Shown: positions 5,900-13,233 of the stretch, one piece after another
How the letters are laid out: every line of letters begins with the position of its first letter
Position numbering within the stretch: the stretch's first letter is position 1
Origin: Treponema sp.
GTDB lineage: Bacteria > Spirochaetota > Spirochaetia > Treponematales > Breznakiellaceae
Assembly (NCBI GenBank): GCA_031255875.1
Contig: JAIRRR010000185.1
Coordinates: 1-14,180 of the forward strand
DNA length: 14,180 nt
Direction: 5' to 3'
Position numbers and translations under genes: made by a program
Notes under the pieces: model-generated
The model's input: only the letters and a program-made list of their open reading frames with translations
Told to the model about the DNA's origin: nothing
Databases searched by the model: none

Positions 5900-7604
5900 G
5901 ACTCTCTTTGAACGGAATCTGCTGGCCCTGAGCCAGCGCCAAAGCGCCCTGTGCTCCCGCCTCAGCGCCGCCCGGACAACCCTGGGCCGCTACCGCTTCC
6001 TCGAATCCCGGAGCGGGGAGCCGGTGCCCGCCCTGGTCGACGCGGCCGGGGCGGCCCACGCCCTGCATTCGCTGGTGGACCCCCGCCGCGAGGGGGAGCG
6101 GCTTGTATCGGCATCGGCTTCGGCGGCGGGCTGCCTCGTCTTTTTGGGCCTTGGCGGCGGCTATTTCCCCGAGGCGGCGCTTGAAAAGGAAGGGGTATGC
6201 CAGGTCCTGGTTATCGATTATGACATACACGGCATCGCGGAACTTCTGGCCTCCCGGGAATACATCCGCGTCTTCAACGATCCGCGCTTTACCCTGCTCG
6301 TGGACTATGACGCCGAAGCCCTGGAACGCCACATCCTTGAAACGTGGAAGCCCGCGCTGTACGGGGGAATCCGGGTTATCCCGCTCAGGCAGAGGATCGA
6401 ACAGGACGGCGAATCCTTCGCCCGGGCCGGGGACGCGATAAAGAGGGCCATCGACCGCCTTTCCCTGGACTATTCCGTGCAGGCCCGCTTCGGGAAGCGC
6501 TGGTTTTCCAACATTATCAGGAATATGTTCCCTGCGGAAAAAAGCGCCCCGGCCCTCGCGCCGGTCAGAAAGGCGCTCATCTGCGCCGCAGGGCCCTCGC
6601 TCGATTTACAGCTTCCGCGCCTTGCGGAATACGGCGCGGAAAAAAGGCGGGACTGTTTTATCATCAGCGTGGATACCGCCCTGCCCGCGCTGCTCAAAAA
6701 CGGCCTTAAACCGGACGCGGTAATTTCTATTGACTGCCAGCACATCAGCTACTACCACTTTATGGGGCTTTCCCGGAAAGAAGGGCCGGCCCTTCCCCCG
6801 GACATACCCCTGTTTCTGGACCTGGCAAGCACCCCCCTGCTCGCCTCGCTCGCGGGAAACGCGCGTTTCTTTTCGGGCGGGCACCCCCTGACCCGCTACC
6901 TCTCGCGTTTCTGGCGGCCTTTCCCGGAACTGGACACTTCCGGGGCCAATGTTACCTACGCCGCCCTTTCCCTTGCCGAATACCTCGGGGCCGGGGAAAT
7001 CGAGCTTTACGGCGCCGATTTTTCCTACCCGCTGGGGATGTGCTACGCGCGCGGGACTTACATCAACCCCTGCCTCGCGCTCAGGCAGAACCGCCTGGAC
7101 CCGCTTGAGGCGGAATTTTCGGCATTCCTTTACCGGAGCCCCCGGCTGGAAAAGACCGGCGCGGGCTGTTCCTGGCGTTACGAGACTCCGGTGCTGCGCG
7201 GGTACCGGGAAGCCCTGGAGGCAAAGGCCGGGAAACTTTCCGCGTCAGTACGGGCCGCGCCCGGCCTTGGCGCCCCGGTTTCCCTGCGCGCCGGGCCGCG
7301 CAGCGGCTGCGCCGCCCGTTCCCTGCGGCTTTTTTCTTCGGGCAAAGCCTCCGCCAGCGCAGCCGCCTTCCTTGAACAGTACCGGGCGGATATAAAAGCC
7401 CTGCCCCCCCTTTCGGGGAACGTCGCCCGATGCCTTGCGGAACTTCCGGAAAGGGCGTCGCTTGTCCTCACCACCCTGCTCCCCCTTGTCGCGGCGGTCA
7501 AGGGGCGGCAAAACGAGGCTGCCGCTGCGGAAATATTCGAAGAGGCGCGGGAACACTGCCTGGACGAACTTGAGAGGGCGGCGGGCCTGGCGAAAGGGGT
7601 TTGA
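5892..7604 (+). CDS. Maf-type (DUF115/MptE-like) motility-associated protein, second copy
   Basis: A 570-residue paralogue of the preceding protein, overlapping it by 8 bp (its ATG lies in the sequence CCATGGATAA that closes the upstream gene). Family marks: a glycine-rich FLGLGGGYF (84-92) in the N-terminal Rossmann-like part, VLVIDYD (105-111), GKRWFSNIIRN (201-211), CAAGPSLD (231-238), ISVDTALPALL (258-268), AVISIDCQ (276-283) and ELYGADFSYP (371-380). In the last motif the usual His-Ala of DUF115 proteins is Tyr-Ala (CYARGTY, 384-390), unlike the first copy. Sequence identity between the two copies looks low outside the motifs, so they probably differ in substrate or acceptor rather than being a recent duplication. 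The likely role is flagellin glycosylation; a methylpterin kinase activity (MptE) is the alternative from the domain name alone. Confidence 0.85.
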   Translation: MDKTLFERNLLALSQRQSALCSRLSAARTTLGRYRFLESRSGEPVPALVDAAGAAHALHSLVDPRREGERLVSASASAAGCLVFLGLGGGYFPEAALEKEGVCQVLVIDYDIHGIAELLASREYIRVFNDPRFTLLVDYDAEALERHILETWKPALYGGIRVIPLRQRIEQDGESFARAGDAIKRAIDRLSLDYSVQARFGKRWFSNIIRNMFPAEKSAPALAPVRKALICAAGPSLDLQLPRLAEYGAEKRRDCFIISVDTALPALLKNGLKPDAVISIDCQHISYYHFMGLSRKEGPALPPDIPLFLDLASTPLLASLAGNARFFSGGHPLTRYLSRFWRPFPELDTSGANVTYAALSLAEYLGAGEIELYGADFSYPLGMCYARGTYINPCLALRQNRLDPLEAEFSAFLYRSPRLEKTGAGCSWRYETPVLRGYREALEAKAGKLSASVRAAPGLGAPVSLRAGPRSGCAARSLRLFSSGKASASAAAFLEQYRADIKALPPLSGNVARCLAELPERASLVLTTLLPLVAAVKGRQNEAAAAEIFEEAREHCLDELERAAGLAKGV

Positions 7605-7608
7605 CAAA

Positions 7609-7629
7609 GCCCGGCGCTTAGCGCAGGGC
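7609..7629. terminator. Imperfect hairpin between convergent Maf and TPR genes
   Basis: GCCC(7609-7612) pairs with GGGC(7626-7629) and GCGC(7614-7617) with GCGC(7621-7624), separated by one G/A mismatch, with loop TTA. The loop is the stop codon of the leftward TPR gene. The gap between the two genes is 13 bp. There is only a short T-rich flank on the leftward side, so it is a plausible but unproven bidirectional terminator. Confidence 0.45.
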
Positions 7630-9711
7630 GCGGAGCAGGCCGCGCAGTTCGGGGTTTGCCGGGGCGGGCAGGGCGGCCGGTTCCGCTTCGGCCTCTTTTT
7701 GGGCGAAAACCTCGTCCCCGGCTTCGATCCGGTCAAAGAAACCGCTCCGCGCCAATACGCCGGAACTCACTTCCTCGTCAACGCGGTCGATGGCAAGGGT
7801 GCCTACCACGTCTTCCGGCGCGTAGGCAAGGCCGATGCCCTCGTTGCGGATACCGGCTTTCCCGTTTTTGACAAGCTCGTACACGGTCCCGGCAGCAACG
7901 CCGTCGGCCTTCCCCTTGTCAAGAAGGCCCTGACCGGCCCGGCGGCGGAGCAGGACGCCCCGAAAAGGCAGGGCGGCGCTTAGCTGGCCCGTTATCCCCC
8001 GCGCGGCGTTTCTCAGCCGGTCGGGGCCGGTACGGTAGCTGTGGAAATTCGAGGCGCGGGAACCGGTGCGGCCCACGAAAAGCTCCCCGGTGACCGAAAG
8101 GTCCCGCTCGTTTTCCGTAAGGGAAACGATGAGGAAATAATCCGCCCCGGCCTCCCGCGCGGCCCTGTAGGCCTGGGAAAAACCCGGCTGGCCCAGGGGC
8201 AGATCCATGGCCTCAATGTTCCGGTCATGCACCAGAAGGTCCTTTATATAGGCCGAGGCGGTGAGGGCCGCGTCCGGGTGGTAAAAGGCGGCCTGGTTTT
8301 CGAGGGAAAAAACCGCTATTTTCCAGTGGCGCTGGGCGACTTCCATGGGTTCCACGGACCAGCGCCGGTACAGGGTATTGCCGAGCATGGATTCCCAGGC
8401 TTCGACGGAGTCGTTGATGGCGCGGACCTCGTTCGGGGGGAGTTTTTCAAGGCCCAGGGTTTGCAGGAACTTCAGTTCCTCAAGATAGCGGGAAGGATAG
8501 CCCTGGCGTCTGAGAATTTCCACGTATTCCCGGCGATCGAGCGCGTAGGGGTTGAGGCGGAGGCCCCGGCGGTATTCAAAAAGGGCCTCGCCGTCCATGT
8601 TCCGGGAATGGAAGTCGCGGGCGCGGCTGAAATGCCAGGCAGCCCAGCGGCTCCGGGCGGGGTCCTCCACGGCGGTCTGCGAGATCAGCAGTTCTTCCAG
8701 CGCGCTCCGTATAAATTCGTCGCCCGGGCTGATCGCCGCCGCCGCGGACAGTACGGCGATAGCCTCGGCCGGGCGGCCCATGCGTACATAGGCCATGCCC
8801 TTCAGGTACCAGCTCGGCGAATCGCCGCGGTCGCGGGAAATCGCCTCGTCGGCGAGGCGGGCGGCCTCCTCCCATTCCCCGGAACGGTAGCGCAGGGAGG
8901 CGAGCAGGGAATGGGCCGGCGCGAACCCGGGCCTGATTGCCAGGGCTTCCCCGGCGTTGCGTATGCCCTGCGAAAGCCGGCCCGCCAGGGAATCCAGGTA
9001 CGCGGCGTAGTAGTAAACCCGGTAATCCCCGGGGTGGAGGAGCATGGCCCGCTCAATATAGGCCCTGGCCCCCTCCGCGTCGCCAAGCGATCCGCTTACC
9101 AGGGCCAGGGATACCAGCACCCGCCTGTCGTCGGGGTAACGGCGGGACATCTCCCGGAACCGCGCGAGGGCGTTTCCCGTGCGGCCCCGGGCGATTTCAA
9201 GCTCCGCCGCGACAAAGACCGCCTCCCGGTTGTAGGGCTCCCTTCTGAGTATTTCGCCGGTAACCGCCTCCGCGTCGTCAAGGCGGCCCAGGGCGATGAG
9301 GACGGAGGCTTCGAGGTTCGCCAGGTCCATGCTGGCCCGGGCAAGGGAGCGGGCCCTGCGCGTCCAGCTCAGGGCCTGGTCGTACTCGCCAAGCTCGTAG
9401 TAGCAGGAAGCCAGGGCGGCGGTCCCCTCGGCATGGGCGGGGTTAAGGGCGAGGCATTCGAGGAACGCCTCCGAGGCGGCGTACCATTCCTCCCGGGCCA
9501 TGAACGCCTGCCCCCGCTGGTAAAAGGTTTCGGCGTTTGTTTGGGAAAAGAGGGGGGCCGCGCAGAGGAACAGGCAGCAGATAAGGGGCAGGCGGGCCGT
9601 TGAGGAAGCAGCGGGGGCGTCACGGGGGCGGAACCCCCGTAGAGGGGGTAGCGGAGGGCGCAAGACCGGAGCGCAGGGGGAGGCTTCCCCCTTTAAATGG
9701 CCGCGTTTCAC
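7618..9711 (-). CDS. Exported TPR protein with a FlgT-like C-terminal region
   Basis: A 697-residue product from the GTG start. After an unusual 40-residue N-terminal stretch comes a hydrophobic signal core (LPLICCLFLCAAPLF, 41-55) with cleavage likely near SQ|TNA (57/58). Residues about 58-330 hold roughly eight tetratricopeptide repeats (for example 62-92, 96-126, 198-228, 264-295, 298-330), with another near 357-390. Residues about 462-585 resemble a CsgG/TolB-N-like alpha/beta domain (WKIAVFSL; GADYFLIVSL; LSVTGELFVG). Residues 585-670 (GQGLLDKGKADGVAAGTVYELV ... RIEAGDEVFA) follow the pattern of the FlgT C-terminal domain. It is probably a periplasmic or outer-membrane scaffold, perhaps linked to the flagellar motor. 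It is the last gene of the phoH cluster; its GTG overlaps the corC stop (GTGA), with GGGAAAG upstream. No ATG exists in frame before the signal core; a TTG at 9663 is the only other choice. Confidence 0.8.
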   Translation of the reverse strand: MKRGHLKGEASPCAPVLRPPLPPLRGFRPRDAPAASSTARLPLICCLFLCAAPLFSQTNAETFYQRGQAFMAREEWYAASEAFLECLALNPAHAEGTAALASCYYELGEYDQALSWTRRARSLARASMDLANLEASVLIALGRLDDAEAVTGEILRREPYNREAVFVAAELEIARGRTGNALARFREMSRRYPDDRRVLVSLALVSGSLGDAEGARAYIERAMLLHPGDYRVYYYAAYLDSLAGRLSQGIRNAGEALAIRPGFAPAHSLLASLRYRSGEWEEAARLADEAISRDRGDSPSWYLKGMAYVRMGRPAEAIAVLSAAAAISPGDEFIRSALEELLISQTAVEDPARSRWAAWHFSRARDFHSRNMDGEALFEYRRGLRLNPYALDRREYVEILRRQGYPSRYLEELKFLQTLGLEKLPPNEVRAINDSVEAWESMLGNTLYRRWSVEPMEVAQRHWKIAVFSLENQAAFYHPDAALTASAYIKDLLVHDRNIEAMDLPLGQPGFSQAYRAAREAGADYFLIVSLTENERDLSVTGELFVGRTGSRASNFHSYRTGPDRLRNAARGITGQLSAALPFRGVLLRRRAGQGLLDKGKADGVAAGTVYELVKNGKAGIRNEGIGLAYAPEDVVGTLAIDRVDEEVSSGVLARSGFFDRIEAGDEVFAQKEAEAEPAALPAPANPELRGLLRALR
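9614..9692. repeat. G/C-rich double-hairpin element within the TPR gene start
   Basis: Two perfect stem-loops lie about 35 bp apart: ACGGGGG(9622-9628)/CCCCCGT(9634-9640) with loop CGGAA, and AGGGGGA(9675-9681)/TCCCCCT(9686-9692) with loop GGCT. The stretch between is rich in G on the plus strand. It looks like the small intergenic palindromic repeats found in many copies in some bacterial genomes, but here it is read as codons for residues about 7-33 of the TPR protein. The repeat nature is inferred from its look; copies elsewhere cannot be seen in this window. Confidence 0.6.
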
Positions 9712-10481
9712 GAAGGGCTTTCCCGTTTTACGATTTTGACCGTGTTGATTTTATGGCCTTCCATATCCTGGATGATAAAATCGATGTTTTCATACACGGC
9801 TTTTTCGTACGGTACCGGGATTTTCCCCAGAAGATCGAACACAAAACCGCCCAGGGTATCGAAATTCTCCACCGGCAGCTCCACCCCGATCTCCTCCGAA
9901 AGGTCCTCGAGATTCATGCGGGCGTCGCAGAGCCAGGAATCCTCCTCCAGCTTGAGTATGTCCTCCCGCTCGTTGTCGAACTCGTCCTGTATGTCCCCGA
10001 TTATCTCCTCGATAATGTCCTCCATGCTGATGATTCCGGACACTCCGCCGTATTCGTCTACCGCCACGGCGATATGGACGCGGCGGCGGCGCAGTTCCGT
10101 GAGGAGCTCGTCAATGTGCTTGGAATGGGGGACGAAGAAGGGCTTGCGCAGAATGCCCCGTATGTCCAGGAGGTCATTCCTGACGACGCAGCTTAAAAGG
10201 TCCTTGACATAGAGGATGCCGATTACATTGTCGATGGTGTCCTCGTAGACCGGAAAGCGGGAATGGCCGCTTTCCACGATTGTGGAAAGCAGCTCGTCTT
10301 TGGGTACGTCAACGGGCAGGAACACCGCGTCGATGCGGGGTACCATGATCTCCTTGACCGTGGTATCCGGCAATTCAAGAACGCCGCGGATCATTTCCTT
10401 CTGATCCGACTCCAGAGATTCCAGCCTCTTGCTCATGTCGCCTTTTTTGAAAAAGGACTTCATAAAATCGCCCGCGCTCAT
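9708..10481 (-). CDS. corC: CorC/TlyC-family CBS-domain protein
   Basis: A 257-residue soluble member of the HlyC/CorC family. Residues about 47-100 and 112-165 are two CBS domains (PRIDAVFLPVD..., SRFPVYEDTIDNVIGILYVKDLL; HIAVAVDEYGGVSGIISMEDIIEEIIGDIQDE), which typically bind adenine nucleotides. Residues 178-252 are the small transporter-associated domain (FDTLGGFVFDLLGKIP). The membrane DUF21 part found in long family members is absent, as in E. coli CorC and spirochaetal TlyC. TlyC was first named as a haemolysin in spirochaetes; a role in divalent-cation (Mg/Co) homeostasis or ribosome/membrane support is more likely. The ATG overlaps the ybeY stop (ATGA) and has GGCGGG seven bases upstream, which supports this start over the Met at residue 7. 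Confidence 0.92.
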   Translation of the reverse strand: MSAGDFMKSFFKKGDMSKRLESLESDQKEMIRGVLELPDTTVKEIMVPRIDAVFLPVDVPKDELLSTIVESGHSRFPVYEDTIDNVIGILYVKDLLSCVVRNDLLDIRGILRKPFFVPHSKHIDELLTELRRRRVHIAVAVDEYGGVSGIISMEDIIEEIIGDIQDEFDNEREDILKLEEDSWLCDARMNLEDLSEEIGVELPVENFDTLGGFVFDLLGKIPVPYEKAVYENIDFIIQDMEGHKINTVKIVKRESPS

Positions 10482-10984
10482 AAGATCCCGCCGCCCGCCC
10501 GGGCCGGGGTAAAAGCCCGGCGGGAATTAAGCGGTAAAATCCGCCCCCCTGTTTTGTTCAGAATTTCTTCCTGCAAGAGCAGCATGGGCTCGTTCCCGCT
10601 GTTGGTTTGGTGATCCATACCGCTCAAGTGTAGCATGCCATGAATTATAACACGGCGCAACTCTTCATCAAACGAAACTTCAAAAAATCGCGAATTTTCT
10701 TCAAGGGTTTCCAGGGAAACCGCTATATCCCCGGGAAGGTAGCGCTCCCCTTCTCCGGCGTCCGGGCAAGTTTCCCCCAGGCTGAAGGAAAGCACATCGG
10801 TGGCCTCGTCCCTGTCCCGGTACCGGGCGTTGAGTTTCCTGATATACGCGTCGTTGCAGAGGAGGATCGAAAGGTCCCAGCCGTCCTTGCCCAGGGCGTC
10901 AAGCACTTTCAGCGAATAGGCCGCCAGGGCGTCTGTCCAGGGGGGTAAGGGGACCTCCTCGGCGCGGACCTCGGCCCGGTTCAT
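10478..10984 (-). CDS. ybeY: Endoribonuclease YbeY (rRNA maturation factor)
   Basis: A 168-residue protein with the UPF0054 zinc signature HGMLHLSGMDH (115-125), whose three histidines (115, 119, 125) hold the metal. The upstream conserved pattern ATDVLSFSLGE (61-71) and the LPGDIAVS strand (83-90) are also present. YbeY is a single-strand-specific metal endoribonuclease involved in 16S rRNA 3'-end maturation and 70S quality control. The C-terminal 20 residues after LNKTGGRIL are Arg/Gly/Ala-rich and longer than usual. The ATG overlaps the stop of the HD gene (ATGA); GGGGGG/GGGGA precedes it. The position between a PgpH-type gene and corC is a common bacterial arrangement. Confidence 0.95.
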   Translation of the reverse strand: MNRAEVRAEEVPLPPWTDALAAYSLKVLDALGKDGWDLSILLCNDAYIRKLNARYRDRDEATDVLSFSLGETCPDAGEGERYLPGDIAVSLETLEENSRFFEVSFDEELRRVIIHGMLHLSGMDHQTNSGNEPMLLLQEEILNKTGGRILPLNSRRAFTPARAGGGIL

Positions 10985-13233
10985 TCCCCGCCCCCCGGAT
11001 CCTGGGGCGCGTCTTCCGGGGAAGAAGCGTTCGGCTGGGGTTCCTTTTTGGGATACTCGATACGGGCGTGGTACTGGCTCGCCAAAACCCGGACAAAGGA
11101 ATTCTTGATGGTTTCCAGGTCGATAAAGGTCAGCTCGGACGCGGAGAGCTGGCCGTGCTCGAACTTGGCCATGATAAGTTCCTGGATAAATTTCTCGAGC
11201 CTGCTCGCGGTGGGCTTTTTCAGGGTCCGGCAGGCGGCTTCCGTGGTGTCCGCCAGCATGACCACTGCGGATTCTTTTGAACGGGGGGGCGTGCCGGGAT
11301 AGCTGAAATCCTCGACATCAACCTGGATCTCCCGTTTTAAGGCTTCGTTGTAGAACCAGCTAATCACGGAGTTGCCGTGGTGTTCCGCTATTATGTCGAT
11401 CACCTCTTTGGGAAGCCCCAGGGAGCGGGCCTTTTCCACGCCCAGCTTGACATGGCTGCGGATTACCGTGGCGGAAAGGCGGGGGTTGTTGATGTCGTCG
11501 TGCTTGTTGTAGTCGGTCTGGTTTTCCACAAAATAATTCGGGTTATCCATCTTGCCTATGTCGTGGTAATAGGCGCCTACCCGGGCCAGCAGGGGGTTGG
11601 CCCCGATTTCCTGGCAGGCGTTTTCCGCCAGGGTGGCCACCATGAGGGAATGGGTGTAGGTTCCCGGGGCCACGCTGAACAGCCGCTTGAAGGCCGGGGC
11701 GTTGAGGTCCGAAAGCTCGATAAGCCGGAAGGTGGTTACGGAATTCAGGGCGTGTTCCAGTATGGGGAGGAAGCCCAGGACCATCATCCCCGAGGCGAGG
11801 CCGTTGAAAGCGGTCCAGAAGAGGACGGGCGGGTAATTGACCAGGGGCTGGCTCTGGATGAGGAGTATGGCCGTCGAGGCGACGCACTGGATCGCGGCGA
11901 TTACAAGCCCCGCCTTGAAGAGGTCCATGCGCCGCTCGGCCTCCCGCACCGCGTAGGCCGCGGCTATCGAAGAAGTCAGGGCCAGGATGTAGGAGGCGCT
12001 GTCAAACGCCCCGGAAAGAAAGGCGACCAGGGGCAGGGCTATGGCCACGGCAAAGGAGGCCCGGAGGTTTATCAGGATGGCCGGCAGCATGATCATCAGC
12101 GAGGTGGGGAGGAAGATGGCGGCGGGGTACTCCGTTATATTGAGGCTCTTGAAGAACACCGCGGCGCCGGTATAGACAACGGCCAGAACGCAGAGCAGGT
12201 AAACCTCCGAAGGCTTGAGGAGGCGCCCGATGATCCGGCGGCCCATGAAGAACAGCATAAACCCGTAGACAAGGGTGAAAATGAGGATGCGGCCGATGAG
12301 CAGCCGGGGGTCCCCGCCCCTGGCCTGGGCGTTGAGGGCGTTGAGCACGGTCATGTCCCTTTCCGTCACGATAAAACCTTTCCGGACTACGACATCCCCC
12401 CGCTCGACAGAGCCCATTACCGGCTCCGTCCTGCCCCGCAATTCCGCGACAAGCCGCTCCGTGTCCTCCCGGGAATAAAACACATTCTCGGTAATGAAAG
12501 GATCGAGGAGCGCCGGCCCTAGCCGGGCAAAACCCGGCCGAAAGCCGGCCTGGGCGATGTAGTGTTCTATAGCCGTCCCGGCCTTGTCCAGGGTGATGAC
12601 ATGGGTATAGGCGACATTTTCCCGTTCCGTGCGGGGGCCGTAGTTGTGCCTGAGCTCGGCGATTTGGGGGTTAAAGGTCTCAAGCCCGGTTTCGGGAAGG
12701 GAGAAGATCCCCTCTTCCAGGATGATGTACCGCAGGGTCTGGAGGCCGTAGGCGGGAAACTGCCCCCGGTCAGGGTCCTCGTAAAGCGCCGCGATAATTT
12801 CCCCGGGGAAGGCGCCGGGGAACTGTTCCTCGACGGCATCGCGGAAAGCCTCGGCGGTTTCGGCGGAATCGAGCAATTCCTCGGCCAGGGCAACAAAACG
12901 CCCGTAGGAAACGAGGATGCCCTCGGTCGCCTCGGCGGAATAGCTGAAAACCGCGGGCGTCTGCCGTTCCAGGGCATCGATCTTTTCCCGGGTGGCCACT
13001 TCGTCAATGTACGACACCGCCTGGTTCGCGATAATGTCCCGTTCCGCCACCCGGCCGACTTCGAATTCCCCGTTTTCCGTCACGGAAAAGGAGAGATAAC
13101 CCTGCCCGCCTATGATCAGGGCCAGGGAAATGGCGTAGGCGGCCAGAGACACCAGTACCGGGGCGCGGCGGAGGTCCTTCGGCACGAGGGACGCAAAGTA
13201 CAAATCGCGCGTCAGAAAAACATTTTTCTTCAT
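10981..13233 (-). CDS. pgpH: PgpH-like membrane HD phosphohydrolase (probable c-di-AMP phosphodiesterase)
   Basis: A 750-residue protein with the order of 7TMR-HDED proteins: one N-terminal membrane span (about 26-42), a large extracytoplasmic domain (about 50-305), seven membrane spans (about 312-490) and a cytoplasmic HD domain (about 515-720). Catalytic metal ligands are visible: GTYTHSLMVA (His528), YYHDIGKMDNP (His557-Asp558), His594, HH at 618-619 and Asp662 (MLADTTEAA). The YFVENQ box that follows the HD pair in PgpH proteins is present at 567-572. PgpH of Listeria and its relatives hydrolyse cyclic di-AMP to pApA; substrate assignment here is by homology. The C-terminal 20 residues are Pro/Glu-rich and disordered. 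Its ATG shares one base with the phoH stop (TAATG), with GGAAGGA as ribosome site. The next gene, ybeY, overlaps by 4 bp. Confidence 0.92.
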   Translation of the reverse strand: MKKNVFLTRDLYFASLVPKDLRRAPVLVSLAAYAISLALIIGGQGYLSFSVTENGEFEVGRVAERDIIANQAVSYIDEVATREKIDALERQTPAVFSYSAEATEGILVSYGRFVALAEELLDSAETAEAFRDAVEEQFPGAFPGEIIAALYEDPDRGQFPAYGLQTLRYIILEEGIFSLPETGLETFNPQIAELRHNYGPRTERENVAYTHVITLDKAGTAIEHYIAQAGFRPGFARLGPALLDPFITENVFYSREDTERLVAELRGRTEPVMGSVERGDVVVRKGFIVTERDMTVLNALNAQARGGDPRLLIGRILIFTLVYGFMLFFMGRRIIGRLLKPSEVYLLCVLAVVYTGAAVFFKSLNITEYPAAIFLPTSLMIMLPAILINLRASFAVAIALPLVAFLSGAFDSASYILALTSSIAAAYAVREAERRMDLFKAGLVIAAIQCVASTAILLIQSQPLVNYPPVLFWTAFNGLASGMMVLGFLPILEHALNSVTTFRLIELSDLNAPAFKRLFSVAPGTYTHSLMVATLAENACQEIGANPLLARVGAYYHDIGKMDNPNYFVENQTDYNKHDDINNPRLSATVIRSHVKLGVEKARSLGLPKEVIDIIAEHHGNSVISWFYNEALKREIQVDVEDFSYPGTPPRSKESAVVMLADTTEAACRTLKKPTASRLEKFIQELIMAKFEHGQLSASELTFIDLETIKNSFVRVLASQYHARIEYPKKEPQPNASSPEDAPQDPGGGE

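Noticed and set aside
8041..9603. 520-codon plus-strand open frame opposite the TPR gene
   Set aside because: A mirror of the TPR gene in GC-rich DNA; product is Gly/Val/Arg-rich without motifs, and the minus-strand protein has clear TPRs and a signal core.
11377..12522. 381-codon plus-strand open frame opposite the PgpH-like gene
   Set aside because: The minus strand carries unmistakable HD-domain motifs and membrane helices; the plus-strand product is low-complexity Gly/His/Asp/Glu.
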